From: Channallabes apus
Taxonomy: Eukaryota > Chordata > Actinopteri > Siluriformes > Clariidae
Direction: 5' to 3'
DNA length: 64,000 nt
NCBI GenBank assembly: GCA_030522415.1
Contig: CM060118.1
Location: 20,033,151-20,097,150, forward strand
Within the stretch, counting starts at the first letter, position 1, and each line of letters starts with the position of its first letter. This document shows, in pieces, positions 12,089-25,029 of this stretch. The notes under the pieces were generated by a model. That model searched no databases and had not been told where the DNA came from. It saw only the letters and a list, made by a program, of their open reading frames with translations. A program made the position numbers and the translations under genes.

Positions 12089-12779
12089 CCCAGCTTTAAA
12101 ACATCAGCTTTAAAACTACGCATGGGACAGAATTAAAAAAAAACATCTGTCAAATCGCACTGAAGTGACCTAACATGATTTTGACTACCTGGCCAGTATT
12201 AGGTATCGCAATTTTAACTGAGCTTACTAGCAAACATGACAAATGCTTAATTCCCTGGAAGACTGTGGTGAAAAAGAAAAAAAATTGCTGTAGAAGACAT
12301 GGAGTAGATGACATGTCACCATGAGGCTTTTCCATTATTTGCTTGAGTAATCATAACAATACAACATACAGTACCCCCCCCCCCCAAGAGTTAATTGCAC
12401 TATGGTGAGAACAGGCCGGTGAAAGCATTGCTGGGTTTTCCATGCAATGTCTCTCCATTTGCCTTTTTTGTTACAATATGAACAGATTTTAATACTACCA
12501 CGTCATATTTCAGGATTACTATCTGTGTAGATCCCTTGAGAAAACATGCTATTAGGGAGTCAGTAAGGAGACTGTGTCACTGAGCCAATAAAATATAATG
12601 ACATACAAATAACATACACACTCACACATAAATTAAACCCAACAAATTGCCATAATTATTAACAATTTTCAGTCTTGTGTTGCAAAACAGAAAAAAAAAA
12701 TCTAAAGACGAACCAGCAGGAAAACAGACTTAAAGTTTGTCTGTGTTATGTCTGAACGATTCAGACTGAAGGTTAGACG
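12089..12779. other. Non-coding, no gene seen
   Basis: AT-rich unique sequence with a poly-C run of 12 at 12374-12385. Confidence 0.5.
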
Positions 12780-12914
12780 TGTATATGTGTTTGTGTGCAT
12801 GTGTGTGCATGTGTGTGTGTGTGTGTGCGTGTTTGTGTGCATGTGTGTGCATGTCTGTGCGTGTTTGTGTGCATGTGTGTGCGTGTGCGTGTGTGTGCGT
12901 GTGCGTGTGTGTGT
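12780..12914. repeat. Long interrupted TG repeat
   Basis: TG array broken by regularly recurring GCATGTGTGTGCATG and GCGTG blocks. It drives spurious Cys-Val and Thr-His frames on both strands. Alternating purine-pyrimidine sequence of this kind can adopt Z-form. Confidence 0.93.
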
Positions 12915-15806
12915 TAAAGAGAGGGAGGAAAGATGTGGTGGGTTGACAGCTGAGGATATTTGCATGCACACACGGTCGCACACGCAGTCACAGACGGTCA
13001 CACATGCAAGGTGCAAGGGACTTATCAGCCAAGATAAGGCCTGGCTGGCCTTTTTACCTGGGGAATCCAGGTCTAATCTGAAAAAGACTGTCAGGAACAA
13101 AGAGAGACCGCTTCCTTCAGGATAGGGGAGCTAAAGTGAGGCCCAACTTTGCTCCTCAGGTTTATCTCCTGCCTTAATTTAGGTCCGCACTTATTGTTCC
13201 TCTAATGCACAGCTTTTATCCTTGCGCAATGACCCCATCGCTTGTGGATACTGTCTCTCTTGTCCTGTCACTCTTTGATATATGCGAGAATAAATATTGA
13301 CTTTTTTTCATTCTTTGCAGATTTGACTTTGTCCAACATCATCAGTGAGGTCGTTTTTGCCTGAAGTATTTAATCAATGAGCACAAACAGTTTTGCATCA
13401 GATAAATAATCTATTAAATAAGCAAATGGTGATTTATGGAACTACTGGTCAGTACAATGTTTACTAACCAAACAAAGCATTTGCATATAAAGCAACATCC
13501 TCACAATGAGATGAAACAGCAGTTACTCTGAGTTTTAAGCATCTGCTCGTACATACGATGTACCTCATATCACCACTATTCTAAAAAAGTAAACAGTCCT
13601 GTAAAGTCATTAATCGACAGATATTGTCTCACTGTTGCTGCACTTTGTTAGGAGACTTATTTCAAACACACACACAAAAAAAATGCAAGAAAAAAAAAAC
13701 CCTAGTAATATAACTGTCATTCAGGATGTGCATGAACGCTATGACATATTGCTCATAAACAGAGTTGATAAGGCAGACCTGAGACTCCTATGCCTCAGTC
13801 GGTGGCCACTGGATTTCCTCCACATCAAAAGAGCTCATAATTCCTCACTCATATGAATATGCTATTTTCATCCTGCCAGCATGATGAATAAAAAAAAATC
13901 CTGCAACAAAAAAATGCCATATTAATGTCAAAAGAGATATAATGATTTCAATCCATCAGATTGCCTGATGTCAGAATGCATGCGTCTTTGGAGCGGGCTG
14001 ATTAGAGATTTCCTATCAATGTCCAAGGTGGAAAGAAGATAAGCTTTCTCTAGAGGAAGCAGAGGGCCATGAGAGTTTTAGCAACTTTACCATCATCCGC
14101 TTTTTGGCACGGTTCCTAGCCGAGGTCATTTCGTTATATGGAACTAAAAGATGAAGCAGGTGTAAACAGATTTTTAAAACCAAAACAAATGCACTGTTTG
14201 GAATATGTGTGTGTACAGTATGTGGGTGGGTGGTTATGTGGTTGTGTGTTCCCTTTTTTCCCTTGAGTCTGCTATACAGCATCAGTGTTTAATGAAGGAA
14301 CCGGTGGAGGTCAGGAAGACACGAGGGCACCAGCTGTCCAGCCCAGAAAGTGGTGCAAACGCTGCCTCCATTTTAAGGGTCATTAATTACTCAGAGAGGG
14401 ATTATTCTGCATAGCATCCTCTCATGCTTCCTCATCCCTGTCAACGCTTAACAGGTTCAAGCTCCGATGCATCAAATTCAAGATAAAATCTCCAATAACA
14501 ATTAAGCCGGAAACACGCAAATTGCTGAAGAAGAAAAAAGATGGTCAATACCTATTACTGCCGCGGAATACTAAATGAACAAGTCACCTTTTTTCTGTTC
14601 TTTTTTTTTTTGTGCAGCACAAATAATAAACAATGGGACCCCAGATATAACTCATGTACTTAAGGAGTCCCGCAAAACCAGCTGCATGTACGTACAGTAT
14701 TAGAATAAAACCACAACTCCATCAGATTTTGTGTATAGATGTTTATCAGCATGCTACAGTAGGTAAATGGTTTGATCACTAAATCAAGCCAGATTAAAAT
14801 GACTGTCATAACTTCCTTGTTTTTGTCTTCAGATTGGGGTTGCATATTGTGCGTAGTCAAGATTAATAATATATCCCTTTTAAGCTCTTAAGTTCCCTGG
14901 ACACAGTGGTGAGTTCACAGATACTGTATATTCTTAAACAGAGGACTTTCCATTAGTTTTCTCTGCAGTTGCTGAATTATTTATAGTATTCCATGAATTA
15001 TATCCTATAAAGGAGTAAAATCACTTCAAGACCATAAAAATCCATATTCAAATGAAATTTACTTATGCAAAATCTGACCTCTCGATTTTTACAAGCACAC
15101 CCTAAGCTTTTCAGCATTTATTATTGTTGGGTTATGTTCACATTACCAACCTGTAATAAGTGACTCAAATCTTAATTTTTTTTCCCCATACTGTGACACA
15201 TATCTGATTTTTGGAGCCGACCACACAAATATGATGTCTTTCAACCTGAACCTGAGTCACTTTTGTAGGTGGTCCAAGATCAGATATCTGATACAGGATC
15301 ATGCGACTAAAATAAAAATAAAAAATGATCAGATTGGAACTTATGCCTCTGCAAAAAAATTGTAGGCCGGTGACATCATTAGTCAGCACTGGCAGCATGG
15401 GGATTTCGTAACAGTCCTTGCAAACCTGCTAAACTGAGGCATCTAGCTTTCTTTCATCTTTTGTAACTTAACAAATACTGCCAACTGTACGTAAAGATGC
15501 TTGTCATCCTCCAGACAAGCATATTTTTGCTAAAATTGCATCCATTGTTTGAAATTAATTATTGCTCGCACGAATATCATGTGTTGTAACACAGATGGTG
15601 CAGGCAAAGATATATCGATGAGCGCATGCTTGCTGTTTCAGAGGACAGACAGTCAGATAAAAGTCACTTGTAGTGTTGAATGTAAACTGTCATGACATGC
15701 AAATTCAATCTATCCACAAATCTGGACTGAACAAAATGGCTTGAAATGTGGCCTTGGTGTCCTCTTATAAGTGTTCTTCATCTTTTCATTCTGGACAGGG
15801 TCTGGA
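12915..15806. other. Long non-coding block, no gene seen
   Basis: Positions 13015-13350 and 13990-14560 are high-complexity, balanced-composition stretches that may be conserved non-coding DNA. The sequence AAATGAAATTTACTT followed by TTTTTACAAGCA occurs at about 15050-15100 and again at 9680-9715, so an old dispersed repeat may be present in both places. No supported coding exon. Confidence 0.4.
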
Positions 15807-16165
15807 AGATCAGTCGATATGATTTGGGAGGTTAGTGAAGGTTTAGTAAGGTTTGGGAGATCATTGAACAGTGTTTGGGAGATGAGTGGATACCGGTGAA
15901 ATCAGTACAGTAGATGGGGTTTAGGTGATTAGTAAATAGGGTTTGGGGTATCAGTGGATAGGGATTGAGAGATCAGTGTATATGGTTTGGGAGATCAGTA
16001 GATAGGGATTGGGATGTCAAGTGGACATGGTAGGTGAGATCAGTTGACAAGATTTGGGAGATCAATGGAGATCAACGAATAAGGGATCGTGAGATCAGTG
16101 ACTAGGGTTTGTGAGATCAGTGGAAAGGGTTTATAAGGTCAGTAGATTTTTGGTAGGTTTGGGAG
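15807..16165. repeat. Degenerate 22-bp minisatellite, about 16 copies
   Basis: Tandem units of about 22 bp with core GGGAGATCAGTGGATA, separated by GGTTT or GGATT. Several adjacent units keep exact 22-bp spacing (for example 15940-16015). Others carry small indels. Nearly every unit begins with AGATCA or a one-base variant. There are no spacers, so this is a tandem array and not a CRISPR-like one. Confidence 0.9.
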
Positions 16166-17490
16166 ATACAGTAATTGTTTCTCTGCATAAACACCTCCAG
16201 ACAGCAAATAAGATTACTATTACTGCAACTTCAACAATGGTTGAAGATCACTATGGGGATTGATTCAGTGGGTCATTGCCCAGGCTTTCATGTTGGTCAA
16301 CAGACACCTTCCCCTCTTCAACCAAAAGCAACTCAAACACACATACTCACATATACACACAGACAGTTGCACAGGAGGGCACCATGGACGTGTTCCATTT
16401 TTCATCCTTTCTCTCTGGCTGCTGACAGTCCCTCTCAGGTGACACTTCTCAGTGGTTCTCCTGCTGACTTCCAGTAGTAGGCAGCAATATGCGTAGTACA
16501 CAATATACACAGGTATAATGGTTAACTATTACCGAAATGCCACATCACTACAAGCTATATTCACTGTTGTGATAGGAAATGTGACATTGTAGTTTATGGA
16601 TTTGATTAATTTTTATTTATGTTTGTTGGTTGTATGCAAACAAAGTAAACATCTCTGGTTTACATTGTTTACATTTATGTCCAAGAATCAATCATTATGA
16701 TGATGTTTAACTAGCGTGTACACCCACGGTCTAACAGAAAATAATAAAATGTGAAAGACTACTCTGAGGAAAATAATGTTATAGAAAAAGGAACAGCTAT
16801 TTATTTTTATCTTATTTATGAACACTGTTACACTAGAAGAAGAAAAAAAATCCAGTACTGAAGTAATGCTTTATTCTGCTACTCACCTAACCGTTGTAAG
16901 AAACTCAGAGAAATAAAGCAGGAATGCCTAACACGGCTTAAGACCTATTCTAAGCTGCACCTAACTGTTATGTCTTAATTAAAAATGTAAATACCACCCT
17001 ACTTCATAAAATCTCGAGTGACCTACATTAGAATTAATGATGTCGCTGGATAACGTGCAGGACGTCGGAGGAGATTCCCAATGAAAGAGAATTAGAAAGT
17101 AGCTGACCTAAATACCATCTTACCAGCAGAGGAATCATGTTATGCTAAGTAGGCCATAAAGGTACTTAAAGATTATGCAAAAAGACTCTTTTAATAGATG
17201 ACATGAAGCAATGAAAGTCGGGCAAATCTCCTGGTACAGAGAAGGTTCCCACCCAGCTCGTCTATGTGTACGTTTAGAGCCACAGGGCACAAGGAGACAT
17301 ATGAACACTGAGCTGGGACAATATCAAACATGTCAAAATCTTATTCAGACATGAAATGTAAGGTGTGCAACCATGATCACGGTCTCAATTTAAGATGTGG
17401 TTAAAACACTACCTAGCCTGGGTTTCCCAAGTGGCATGGAATAAAAGACTTTCCAGGATCATGAATCTTATGTACTGTACAGTATGTACA
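16166..17490. other. Non-coding, no gene seen
   Basis: Unique sequence with a short AC stretch near 16340-16362. Open frames around 16175-16510 overlap on both strands, and none resembles a known protein. Confidence 0.5.

Positions 17491-17563
<73 letters not shown>
17491..17563. repeat. TA microsatellite
   Basis: About 36 uninterrupted TA units, self-complementary and able to cruciform. Tyr-Ile frames over it are artefacts. Confidence 0.97.
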
Positions 17564-17567
<4 letters not shown>

Positions 17568-18257
17568 CCTTGATCTTGAAGGAGCGTGATTTGTAAGTTT
17601 CCACGCAAGAGTTTCCATTTAAAAATGTCCTCAGTAAAATAATTCCTATGTAGAAGTCATTGAAAAAGCAGGCTCATCTTATTCAAGCCCAGTGGCATGG
17701 CCGACTCACAGTCCCACGCACACATCCAGGCACCAAGCCAAAGGGGCAGTGGTGAGGCCCTGGCGGAATCCGTGCACCATGAGCCCTGACTTTTACGACT
17801 TCATTATTTTCCTTCCCCGCGACGTTTGCTTTCATTTGTGCAAGCTTCCATGTTGGCATAATGACTCCTCTATAAAAACGTTGCTTTAAAAGGGGCTTTG
17901 CATACTATCCCATTTTCTGTTGAATCCTTCAGCAAGCATATGGCAGGTAATCAGGTTGGCAATCACAGAGCCCATAATATGTGCAGCATGATTTCAGCAT
18001 TGTGCTATTACCCATCTGGTTCTGCACACAGAGACATGAACCTTAGTGAGCGAGGTCAGCGCTTTCATGGCACTGCCACTTTCTCAAAAGCCCTCTCCTT
18101 CCCAGGACACATTATTTGTGATTTCTTCTGGACTCCTAGCCAAATCCTCTCGCTCTCTTTCTCTCTTCTCTTTCTTGCTCTCACTCACCCATTCATTCCT
18201 ATTCCACCCCCCCTTTCTCTCTCTCTCTCTCTCTCTCCCTCTCTCTCTCTCTCATAG
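17564..18257. other. Unique non-coding DNA ending in a long pyrimidine tract
   Basis: Positions 17640-18110 are high-complexity unique DNA. Positions 18128-18253 are almost wholly C/T, including CT arrays at 18217-18253, and end in CATAG, which can be read as a splice acceptor for the short candidate exon that follows. Confidence 0.45.
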
Positions 18258-18284
18258 TCGGATCAGTCCAGCCGAGTGTGTCTG
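18258..18284 (+). other. Candidate 27-nt microexon
   Basis: Between a very long pyrimidine tract ending CTCATAG and a consensus donor CTG|GTGAGTG lie 27 bases, a multiple of three. In the first frame they read SDQSSRVCL with no stop. Microexons of this size occur in vertebrate neural genes. The tract is itself a CT microsatellite, which weakens the case because it supplies the acceptor by chance. I know no family with this peptide. No host gene is visible in the window. Confidence 0.2.
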
Positions 18285-19489
18285 GTGAGTGAGCAGCACT
18301 GATCCTGCTTTGACATTCACATTACAAACTTAAAAATTGTCAATGCTTTAAATGTATTAAATGTGTGCCAAGGTCCAGTGAGTTCTTTGTGAAGAGTTTG
18401 AGAATAAGTAATCATTTCATCCGTTGAAAAAAAAATAGAAGAAGAAAAGAGGCAGCGGCTGTGATGGGACATTTCAGAATTTTTTCTGTATTCTGAGCAT
18501 GTGCAAAGAGAATACAATAATAATGTTAATCAGCATTCATTGTATTAAGATAACAAGCAAAGGTTATATACGTCCATGTTTTTTCTTTAGTAACTTTTTG
18601 GAAAATGTAAGTACAGTGTTAATTTTGTCAATGAAAAAGAATAACGAATAAATGGTTTTAGTCTTAAATTGATAACATAAATTTAATGTTATACTGCGTT
18701 CTCGTTTACCTCGAGTGCAACCACAAGTGAATGTAATTCCTGAAACCTTCACAGCATCAGAAATTCTACTGCCTTGCAGACTGACCTTACTAATTGAATA
18801 AATGTAACAGAGCAAATTAATGTCAGCTATGTGAAGCCACTTTAACTCAAGCAGGAATGATTAGAGTATAAGCATCAAGCATCCAGAATTTATCTAGACA
18901 TTTTTTTAAAAAGGAGAGAGATTTGCGTAAGGCTGTTATTCAAAATATGTAACTCTCCCAATTCACCACCTCCGACAGCATTGCAGACTCTTGTTGTTCT
19001 TGTGATACTTTTTGCAATTGAACTAGTTATAAACGAAATACCCACAGTCATAGTGACACCACATTGTCTGTACTCACTGCATCACTATTTATCAATCAAA
19101 GACATTTTAGTGCCTTAGACATTGTCACTTGAAATACTTGAAATTGAAATATATATATTTTTTAAATACAGCCTAACAATACAGTATGCTGTTTGATTAT
19201 TACAGTATGCAAAATACATTTTAAATCATTGTTTATGAACATTAGTTTGCATGAATAAAACCAAACTAAAATGTTTTGAGATTTTGGTCGACTAAAAACA
19301 GAATAAAATGAATAAATGCAAATTTTAGAATACTGTAGGACCAAAACTATATAAAAATAAGCTGCCAAAATTAACACTGTTAATAAACAATATCCGAGAA
19401 AAATTTTTAATCTAGCAACATTTCTGGATGAGAGCTTATAGGTAAAAATAAATACATAAAAAATTAAGCTAAAATTTTAAAAGTACAGT
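18285..19489. other. Non-coding, AT-rich, no gene seen
   Basis: AT-rich sequence with no supported exon or known element. Confidence 0.5.
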
Positions 19490-19514
19490 AGATGGATGGA
19501 TGTATGGATGGATG

Positions 19515-19575
<61 letters not shown>
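19490..19575. repeat. GGAT/GATA tetranucleotide repeat
   Basis: GATG and GGAT units at the left change to about 15 pure GATA units. Confidence 0.95.
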
Positions 19576-21614
19576 GACAAAAAATAAGCATTTACTGTAT
19601 GTTTCTAAACAAAGTTTATTTTCTGACAATAAGGACACAACATTCATTGCAAGAAATATTTAAAAAGGTAAATTAAATGCTTTAGTGGTTTATAATAGAT
19701 CATTCATGGGGAAAACGTACACAGTAAGTATTTAATGTATCTTTTTACCTTATATCTTGAAAATGTCAATGTGTACAGTGAATTTCGAAAATATCCCTTA
19801 CTATTTATTGAATTAATTATACATTCATAGAGTTAAATTAATAGGCGAATGCAAAACAAATCAAAACAAATCACTGGTCATTTCAAATAAAAGATTTTTT
19901 GTCGCTATCGATCGGATGTTGCACTGACACAGTGGATAGCATTAGTACACACTACTAAGGCCTGCAATGATTTACTGCCGACCTGCAACATATGTGTTAA
20001 TTTGTCCTGTATGTAATCACATAGTTAATTTGCTTGGCAAGCCTACAAATATGCTAAAAAGAGACATATATTAGTACCGTAGGACATTAATCGTCTTCAT
20101 AGCTATAACCCCTTATAGCACTTGTAGCACTAATCTACATGCTTATTTTGTGTGCATTAACAATGTTTTTTTTTTCTCCAGGAAAAATATTATTTTTAAC
20201 TTTTGAAATCACATAGCTAATAGTTAAGGTAAATGTAAGAAGCAAGGAATTATAGAGGTTTGCATAAAATGTGCATGCTGAGCACTACCGTAAATTACTA
20301 ACCAACAGTTAAACAATAACTTAATAATAAATTCAGCATTAAAAGCTGGTTAGGTTGCACATGAGGTCAGTAAACGAGAGTGAATGTGTCTGGAATCAAG
20401 CAGTAGTGCTTAAATAATAATAACCTCAGCGCGACCGGTAAGATATTCAACATTTGTCTGGACTACTTTAGTACGATGTGTATAAAAACATGCGGTTACA
20501 CCTCTTATCACCCGTAACACGGGAAGGGACTGATCCTTTTAAGCAGAATGACAAGTGGAGTAGCATCCACCATTTGAATGACTTTTATTGGGCTTTAAAA
20601 TTACTGAAGAGGTGAAAGGGTCAAGAGGGAGAGCTTACAGGAGAGCTGGGGAAAAAAATTCATTTTTCCTGGCAAAGAATAACAGACTCTGTGTCAGTGC
20701 CATAAACACAAACTGAACACAAAAGACATTTCAAGTCAGCATAAAATACAGTAGGCTCTATGGGCCAAGACAAAAGCGGCTGGAAGATAAAGGCTTCATT
20801 GACAAGCTGAGCACTGAAGACAACTTAACCCTGGATCTGGCAGCATGCATGGAAGCAATTATTTCCACCTCTGAGTCTGCTTAGGATGAGCCCCTTGCAT
20901 TTTTGTAGTACAGTTCTTCATTGCTTCTACTCCCACATACTACTGTGCGTTTCTGGAAATTTGACTTGTAGTGAGGGAAGGAAAGGGGAAGAGTGGGAGT
21001 GAAGAGAAAAAAAATACGTTACTTGGTACTAGGGGTATGATGGTTTACTGATATGACAGTAAGGATGACTGTCTCTCTCTCGCTCTCTCTCTCTAGCAAG
21101 GGGAACTCCAGTTAATATTATTTAAAATGATAGGTAGCACATACATACTGTATAGTACAATTTACAGTGTGTATAGTACAATTTATGAGTGTATATTATA
21201 AACACAGGCCTAAAAAAAAAGAGTCGATTTTCATGTAGGTCCATGTAGGTCACTCGAGATTTTCGATATTTTTCATTAAAGCCATTAAAACTATAAAACT
21301 GGCAAACAAGCCACCATGTTAAAACTATATTTTTCTTAGATATTTGTTGGATAAGTAAAATTTATTTGTAAAAAAAAAAAAAAAAAAAACTTAAACACAG
21401 AATTTTGTACCCACCCTACTGCTACAATGTTATTATAGGAACACTACACTACTTCAAAATTATTATAGGAATTCAGTATATATATGGATAAGAATGCATA
21501 AGAGTAATTATATAAGAATATATAAATTATAATTATTATAGAAGTACATCTTATAAGATTGAAAATTATAGAAAATTATATAATAAGTATAAGAATGTAT
21601 AAGAATTCCTTATG
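19576..21614. other. Non-coding, no gene seen
   Basis: AT-rich to about 20300, then unique sequence. A CT repeat lies at 21071-21094 and a poly-A run of 20 at 21370-21389. Positions 20400-20900 are of higher complexity. No coding evidence. Confidence 0.5.
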
Positions 21615-21616
21615 TA

Positions 21617-23237
21617 CAGTGGTGTGAAAAACTATTTGCCCCCCTCCTGATTTCTTATTCTTTTGCATGTTTGTCACACAAAATGTTTCTGATCATCAAA
21701 CACATTTATCTATTAGTCAAAGATAACACAAGTAAACACAAAATGCAGTTTTTAAATGAGGGGTTTTATTATTTAGGGAGAAAAAAAATCCAAACCTACA
21801 TGGCCCTGTGTGAACAAGTAATTGCCCCCTGAACCTAATAACTGGTTGGGCCACCCTTAGCAGCAATAACTGCAATCAAGCGTTTGCGATAACTTGCAAC
21901 GAGTCTTTTACAGCGCTCTGGAGGAATTTTGGCCCACTCATCTTTGCAGAATTGTTGTAATTCAGCTTTATTTGAGGGTTTTCTAGCATGAACCGCCTTT
22001 TTAAGGTCATGCCACAACATCTCAATAGGATTCAGGTCAGGACTTTGACTAGGCCACTCCAAAGTCTTCATTTTGTTTTTCTTCAGCCATGCAGAGGTGG
22101 ATTTGCTGGTGTGTTTTGGGTCATTGTCCTGCTGCAGCACCCAAGATCGCTTCAGCTCAATTTGACGAACAGATGGCCGGACATTCTCCTTCAGGATTTT
22201 TTGGTAGACAGTAGAATTCATGGTTCCATCTATCACAGCAAGCCTTCCAGGTCCTGAAGCAGCAAAACAACCCCAGACCATCACACTACCACCACCATAT
22301 TTTACTGTTGGTATGATGTTCTTTTTCTGAAATGCTGTGTTACTTTTACGCCAGATGTAACGGGACACGCACCTTCCAAAAAGTTAAACTTTTGTCTCCG
22401 TCGGTCCACAAGGTATTTTCCCAAAAGTCTTGGCAATCATTGAGATGTTTTTTAGCAAAATTGAGACGAGCCTTAATGTTCTTTTTGCTTAAAAGTGGTT
22501 TGCGCCTTGGAAATCTGCCATGCAGGCCGTTTTTGCCCAGTCTCTTTCTTATGGTGGAGTCGTGAACACTGACCTTTATTGAGGCAAGGGAGGCCTGCAG
22601 TTCTTTAGATGTTGTCCTGGGGTCTTTTGTGGCCTCTCGGATGAGTTGTCTCTGCGCTCTTGGGGTAATTTTGGTCGGCCGGCCACTCCTGGGAAGGTTC
22701 ACCACTGTTCCATGTTTTTGCCATTTGTGGATAATGGCTCTCACTGTGGTTCGCTGGAGTCCCAAAGCTTTAGAAATGGCTTTATAACCTTTACCAGACT
22801 GATGGATCTCAATTACTTTTGTTCTCATTTGTTCCTGAATTTCTTTGGATCTTGGCATGATGTCTAGCTTTTGAGGTGCTTTTGGTCTACTTCTCTGTGT
22901 CAGGTAGCTCCTATTTAAGTGATTTCTTGATTGAAACAGGTGTGGCAGTAATCAGGCCTGGGGGTGACTACAGAAATTGAACTCAGGTGTGATAAACCAC
23001 AGTTAAGTTATTTTTTAACAAGGGGGGCAATCACTTTTTCACACAGGGCCATGTAGATTTGGAGGTTTTTTTCTCCCTCAATAACGTAAACCTTCATTTA
23101 AAAACTGCATTTTGTGTTCAATTATGTTACCTTTGACTAATAATTAACGGTTTTTGATGAGCAGAAACATTTAAGTGTGACAAACATGCAAAAGAATAAG
23201 AAATCAGGAAGGGGGCAAATAGTTTTTCACACCACTG
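21617..23237 (-). mobile_element. Tc1-type IR/DR transposon, copy B
   Basis: Same family, orientation and length (1621 bp) as copy A, bounded by TA at 21615-21616 and 23238-23239. Both ends are intact inverted repeats of about 200 bp with inner and outer direct-repeat motifs. Its right end abuts the 5' side of an older, different Tc1-family relic that starts near 23240. The target TA therefore lay at, or replaced, that relic's terminus. The transposase frame on the minus strand is broken by a single inserted base. Confidence 0.95.
21835..22858 (-). pseudogene. Tc1 transposase, frameshifted (copy B)
   Basis: Here the N-terminal frame (22858 down to 22346) stays open through the lysine-rich site where A and C break. 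It runs past the first catalytic Asp, at residue 153 (WTD). It then goes out of frame because of an extra C near 22398: TCTCCGTCGG on the plus strand where copy A has TCTCGTCGG. The rest of the catalytic domain continues in another frame down to 21835, with D of QQDNDPKH and E of NPIEMLW still present. The paired-type HTH and GRP linker are intact. Because the lesion differs from those in A and C, this copy shows which A-run length is the open form. Confidence 0.93.
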
Positions 23238-23239
23238 TA

Positions 23240-24224
23240 TATTTCAGTATTTAGTCAGCCACCAATTGTGCACGTTCTCCCACGTCAAAAGATGAGAGAG
23301 GCCAGTAATTTTCATTATATGAATACCTCAACTATGAGACAAAATAATAAGAAAAAAAATGAAAATCACATTGTAGGATTTTTAAAGAATGTATTTGCAA
23401 ATTATGGTGTAAAATAAGTATTGGGTCACCTACAAACAAGCAAGATTTCTGGCTCTTACAGACCTGTAACTTCTTCTTTAAGAGGCTCTCCTGTCCTCTG
23501 TCCTCCACTCATTGCCTGTATTAATGGCACTTACAGTATGGTATTATTAATCACACTCCAAACTCCACTATGGCCAAGACCAAAGAGCTGTCAAAGGACA
23601 CCAGAAACAAAATTGTAGACCTGCACCAGGCTGGGAAGACTGGCAGATGTGTCCCCCTGCTTAAGCCAGTACATGTCCAGGCCCGTCTAAAGTTTGCTAG
23701 ATGATCAAAGCATTTGGATGATCCAGAAGAGGATTGGGACAATGTCATTTGGTTAGATGAAACCAAAATAGAACTTCGTGTTTGGAGGAGAAAGAATGCT
23801 GAGTTGCATCCAAAGAATACCATACCTACTGTGAAGCATGGGGGTGGAAACATCATGCTTTGGGGCAGTTTTTCTGCAAATGGACCAGCATGACTGATCA
23901 GTGTAACGGAAAGAATGAATGGGGCCATGTATGATGAGATTTTGATTGAAAACTTCCTTCCATCAGCAAGGGCAATGGAGATGAAACGAAGGAGTGGCTT
24001 CGTAAGAGGCCTAACCAGTCTCCAGATCTCAACCCCATAGAAAATCTTTGGAGCCAGCAAAGGGTATATAACAAAGTATTGAGATGAAATTTTGTTATTG
24101 ACCAAATACTTATTTTCCATTTTATTTTCTTATTTTCTCTCTCACTCACCCATTCATTCCTATAGTTTTTAAGTGGGAGAACTTGCACAATTGGTGGCTG
24201 ACTAAGTACTTTTTTGCCCCACTA
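23240..24224 (+). mobile_element. Internally deleted Tc1-family element, second family
   Basis: Left arm carries TATTTAGTCAGCCACCAATTG. The right arm carries its inverse, CAATTGGTGGCTGACTAAGT, and ends TTTTTTGCCCCACT. These are the recognisable inverted ends of a widespread fish Tc1 family. The left tip is missing its first dozen or so bases where copy B adjoins. At roughly 1 kb the element has lost about 0.6 kb of interior, including most of the DNA-binding domain and the segment with the second catalytic Asp. Confidence 0.85.
23570..24082 (+). pseudogene. Transposase relic with internal deletions
   Basis: The start [14 protein letters not shown] is legible at 23570. It is followed after a deletion by [15 protein letters not shown], then mutated blocks around the first catalytic Asp region (23735-23765) and a GGGN(I)MLWG segment near 23841-23870. 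After another deletion the motif [11 protein letters not shown] (about 24019-24051) and the C-terminal GYITKY with stop at 24080-24082 remain. Several stops and indels are present. It is a clear fossil and cannot make a protein. Confidence 0.85.
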
Positions 24225-24676
24225 CAGTTAACATTACATAGAACAACAACACTGAATATTGAACTGGCTCCTTATTTATTCAAGCACAAAAAAAAGAGCC
24301 GAGAACAAATAAAAATACATAGCATCACTGTCAGGATTACCACCTTATATTTATAATGCAAACTGTCACACGCTGTACCCTGTTATTTGAAATAAACAGC
24401 TAACATCCTAGCAGTATTACCAACACATGCATTCATAATCTACTATTTTAATCCTTTTATTCAGTTTATGATAACGATAAGTCATAATCTAATTTACCAT
24501 GTTCATACAGGCAGTGGCATCATCCGCTTTTTATCTTATCAGCATCCCAAAGTGTAAACAACAAATGCACACCAAATCTTCAGTTGAGACTGAATCTCTG
24601 ATTATAACCCTCTATCTGAGCACAGATGATGTGGAATATATTACAATGCACTAAAAGTTATCTCTCTCATCACAAA

Positions 24677-24715
<39 letters not shown>

Positions 24716-25029
24716 ACTGTCTGCCTGCTGAAGGTCTTGTTTGTACAACTCTCAGCCGAAATCTATTATTACTTCCTAAACTGACGAATCATTTCCACAA
24801 ATACACACTTCCCCTCATGCTCCGCTGATAAGATAAATAGTGAAGTCGACTGAGAACAAACACGGAGGTAAGACGTTCACATTTCAATATGCAAAGCATC
24901 TCTGTAAGAAGGTCCATTTAAAAAGACTAGAAAGAAAAATAGCACTAGAGATGGCAGCGATCCAAAACCCAGGACCAGTATAAGGCTGATACCAATAAAA
25001 CAACGTTCGAGCAGATCAGATCATGAAAC
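24225..25029. other. Non-coding with CT microsatellite, no gene seen
   Basis: Unique sequence containing a CT array at 24678-24710. The last about 70 bp (24955-25025) may be the edge of a dispersed repeat. No coding frame is supported. Confidence 0.5.

Noticed and set aside
13290..13365. Acceptor-like TTTTTTTCATTCTTTGCAG followed by a short frame LTLSNIISEVVFA and stop
   Set aside because: Only one splice signal and 13 codons. No donor or polyadenylation context.
15807..16165. CRISPR-like array
   Set aside because: Units are contiguous and degenerate with no unique spacers. The rest of the window is clearly eukaryotic.
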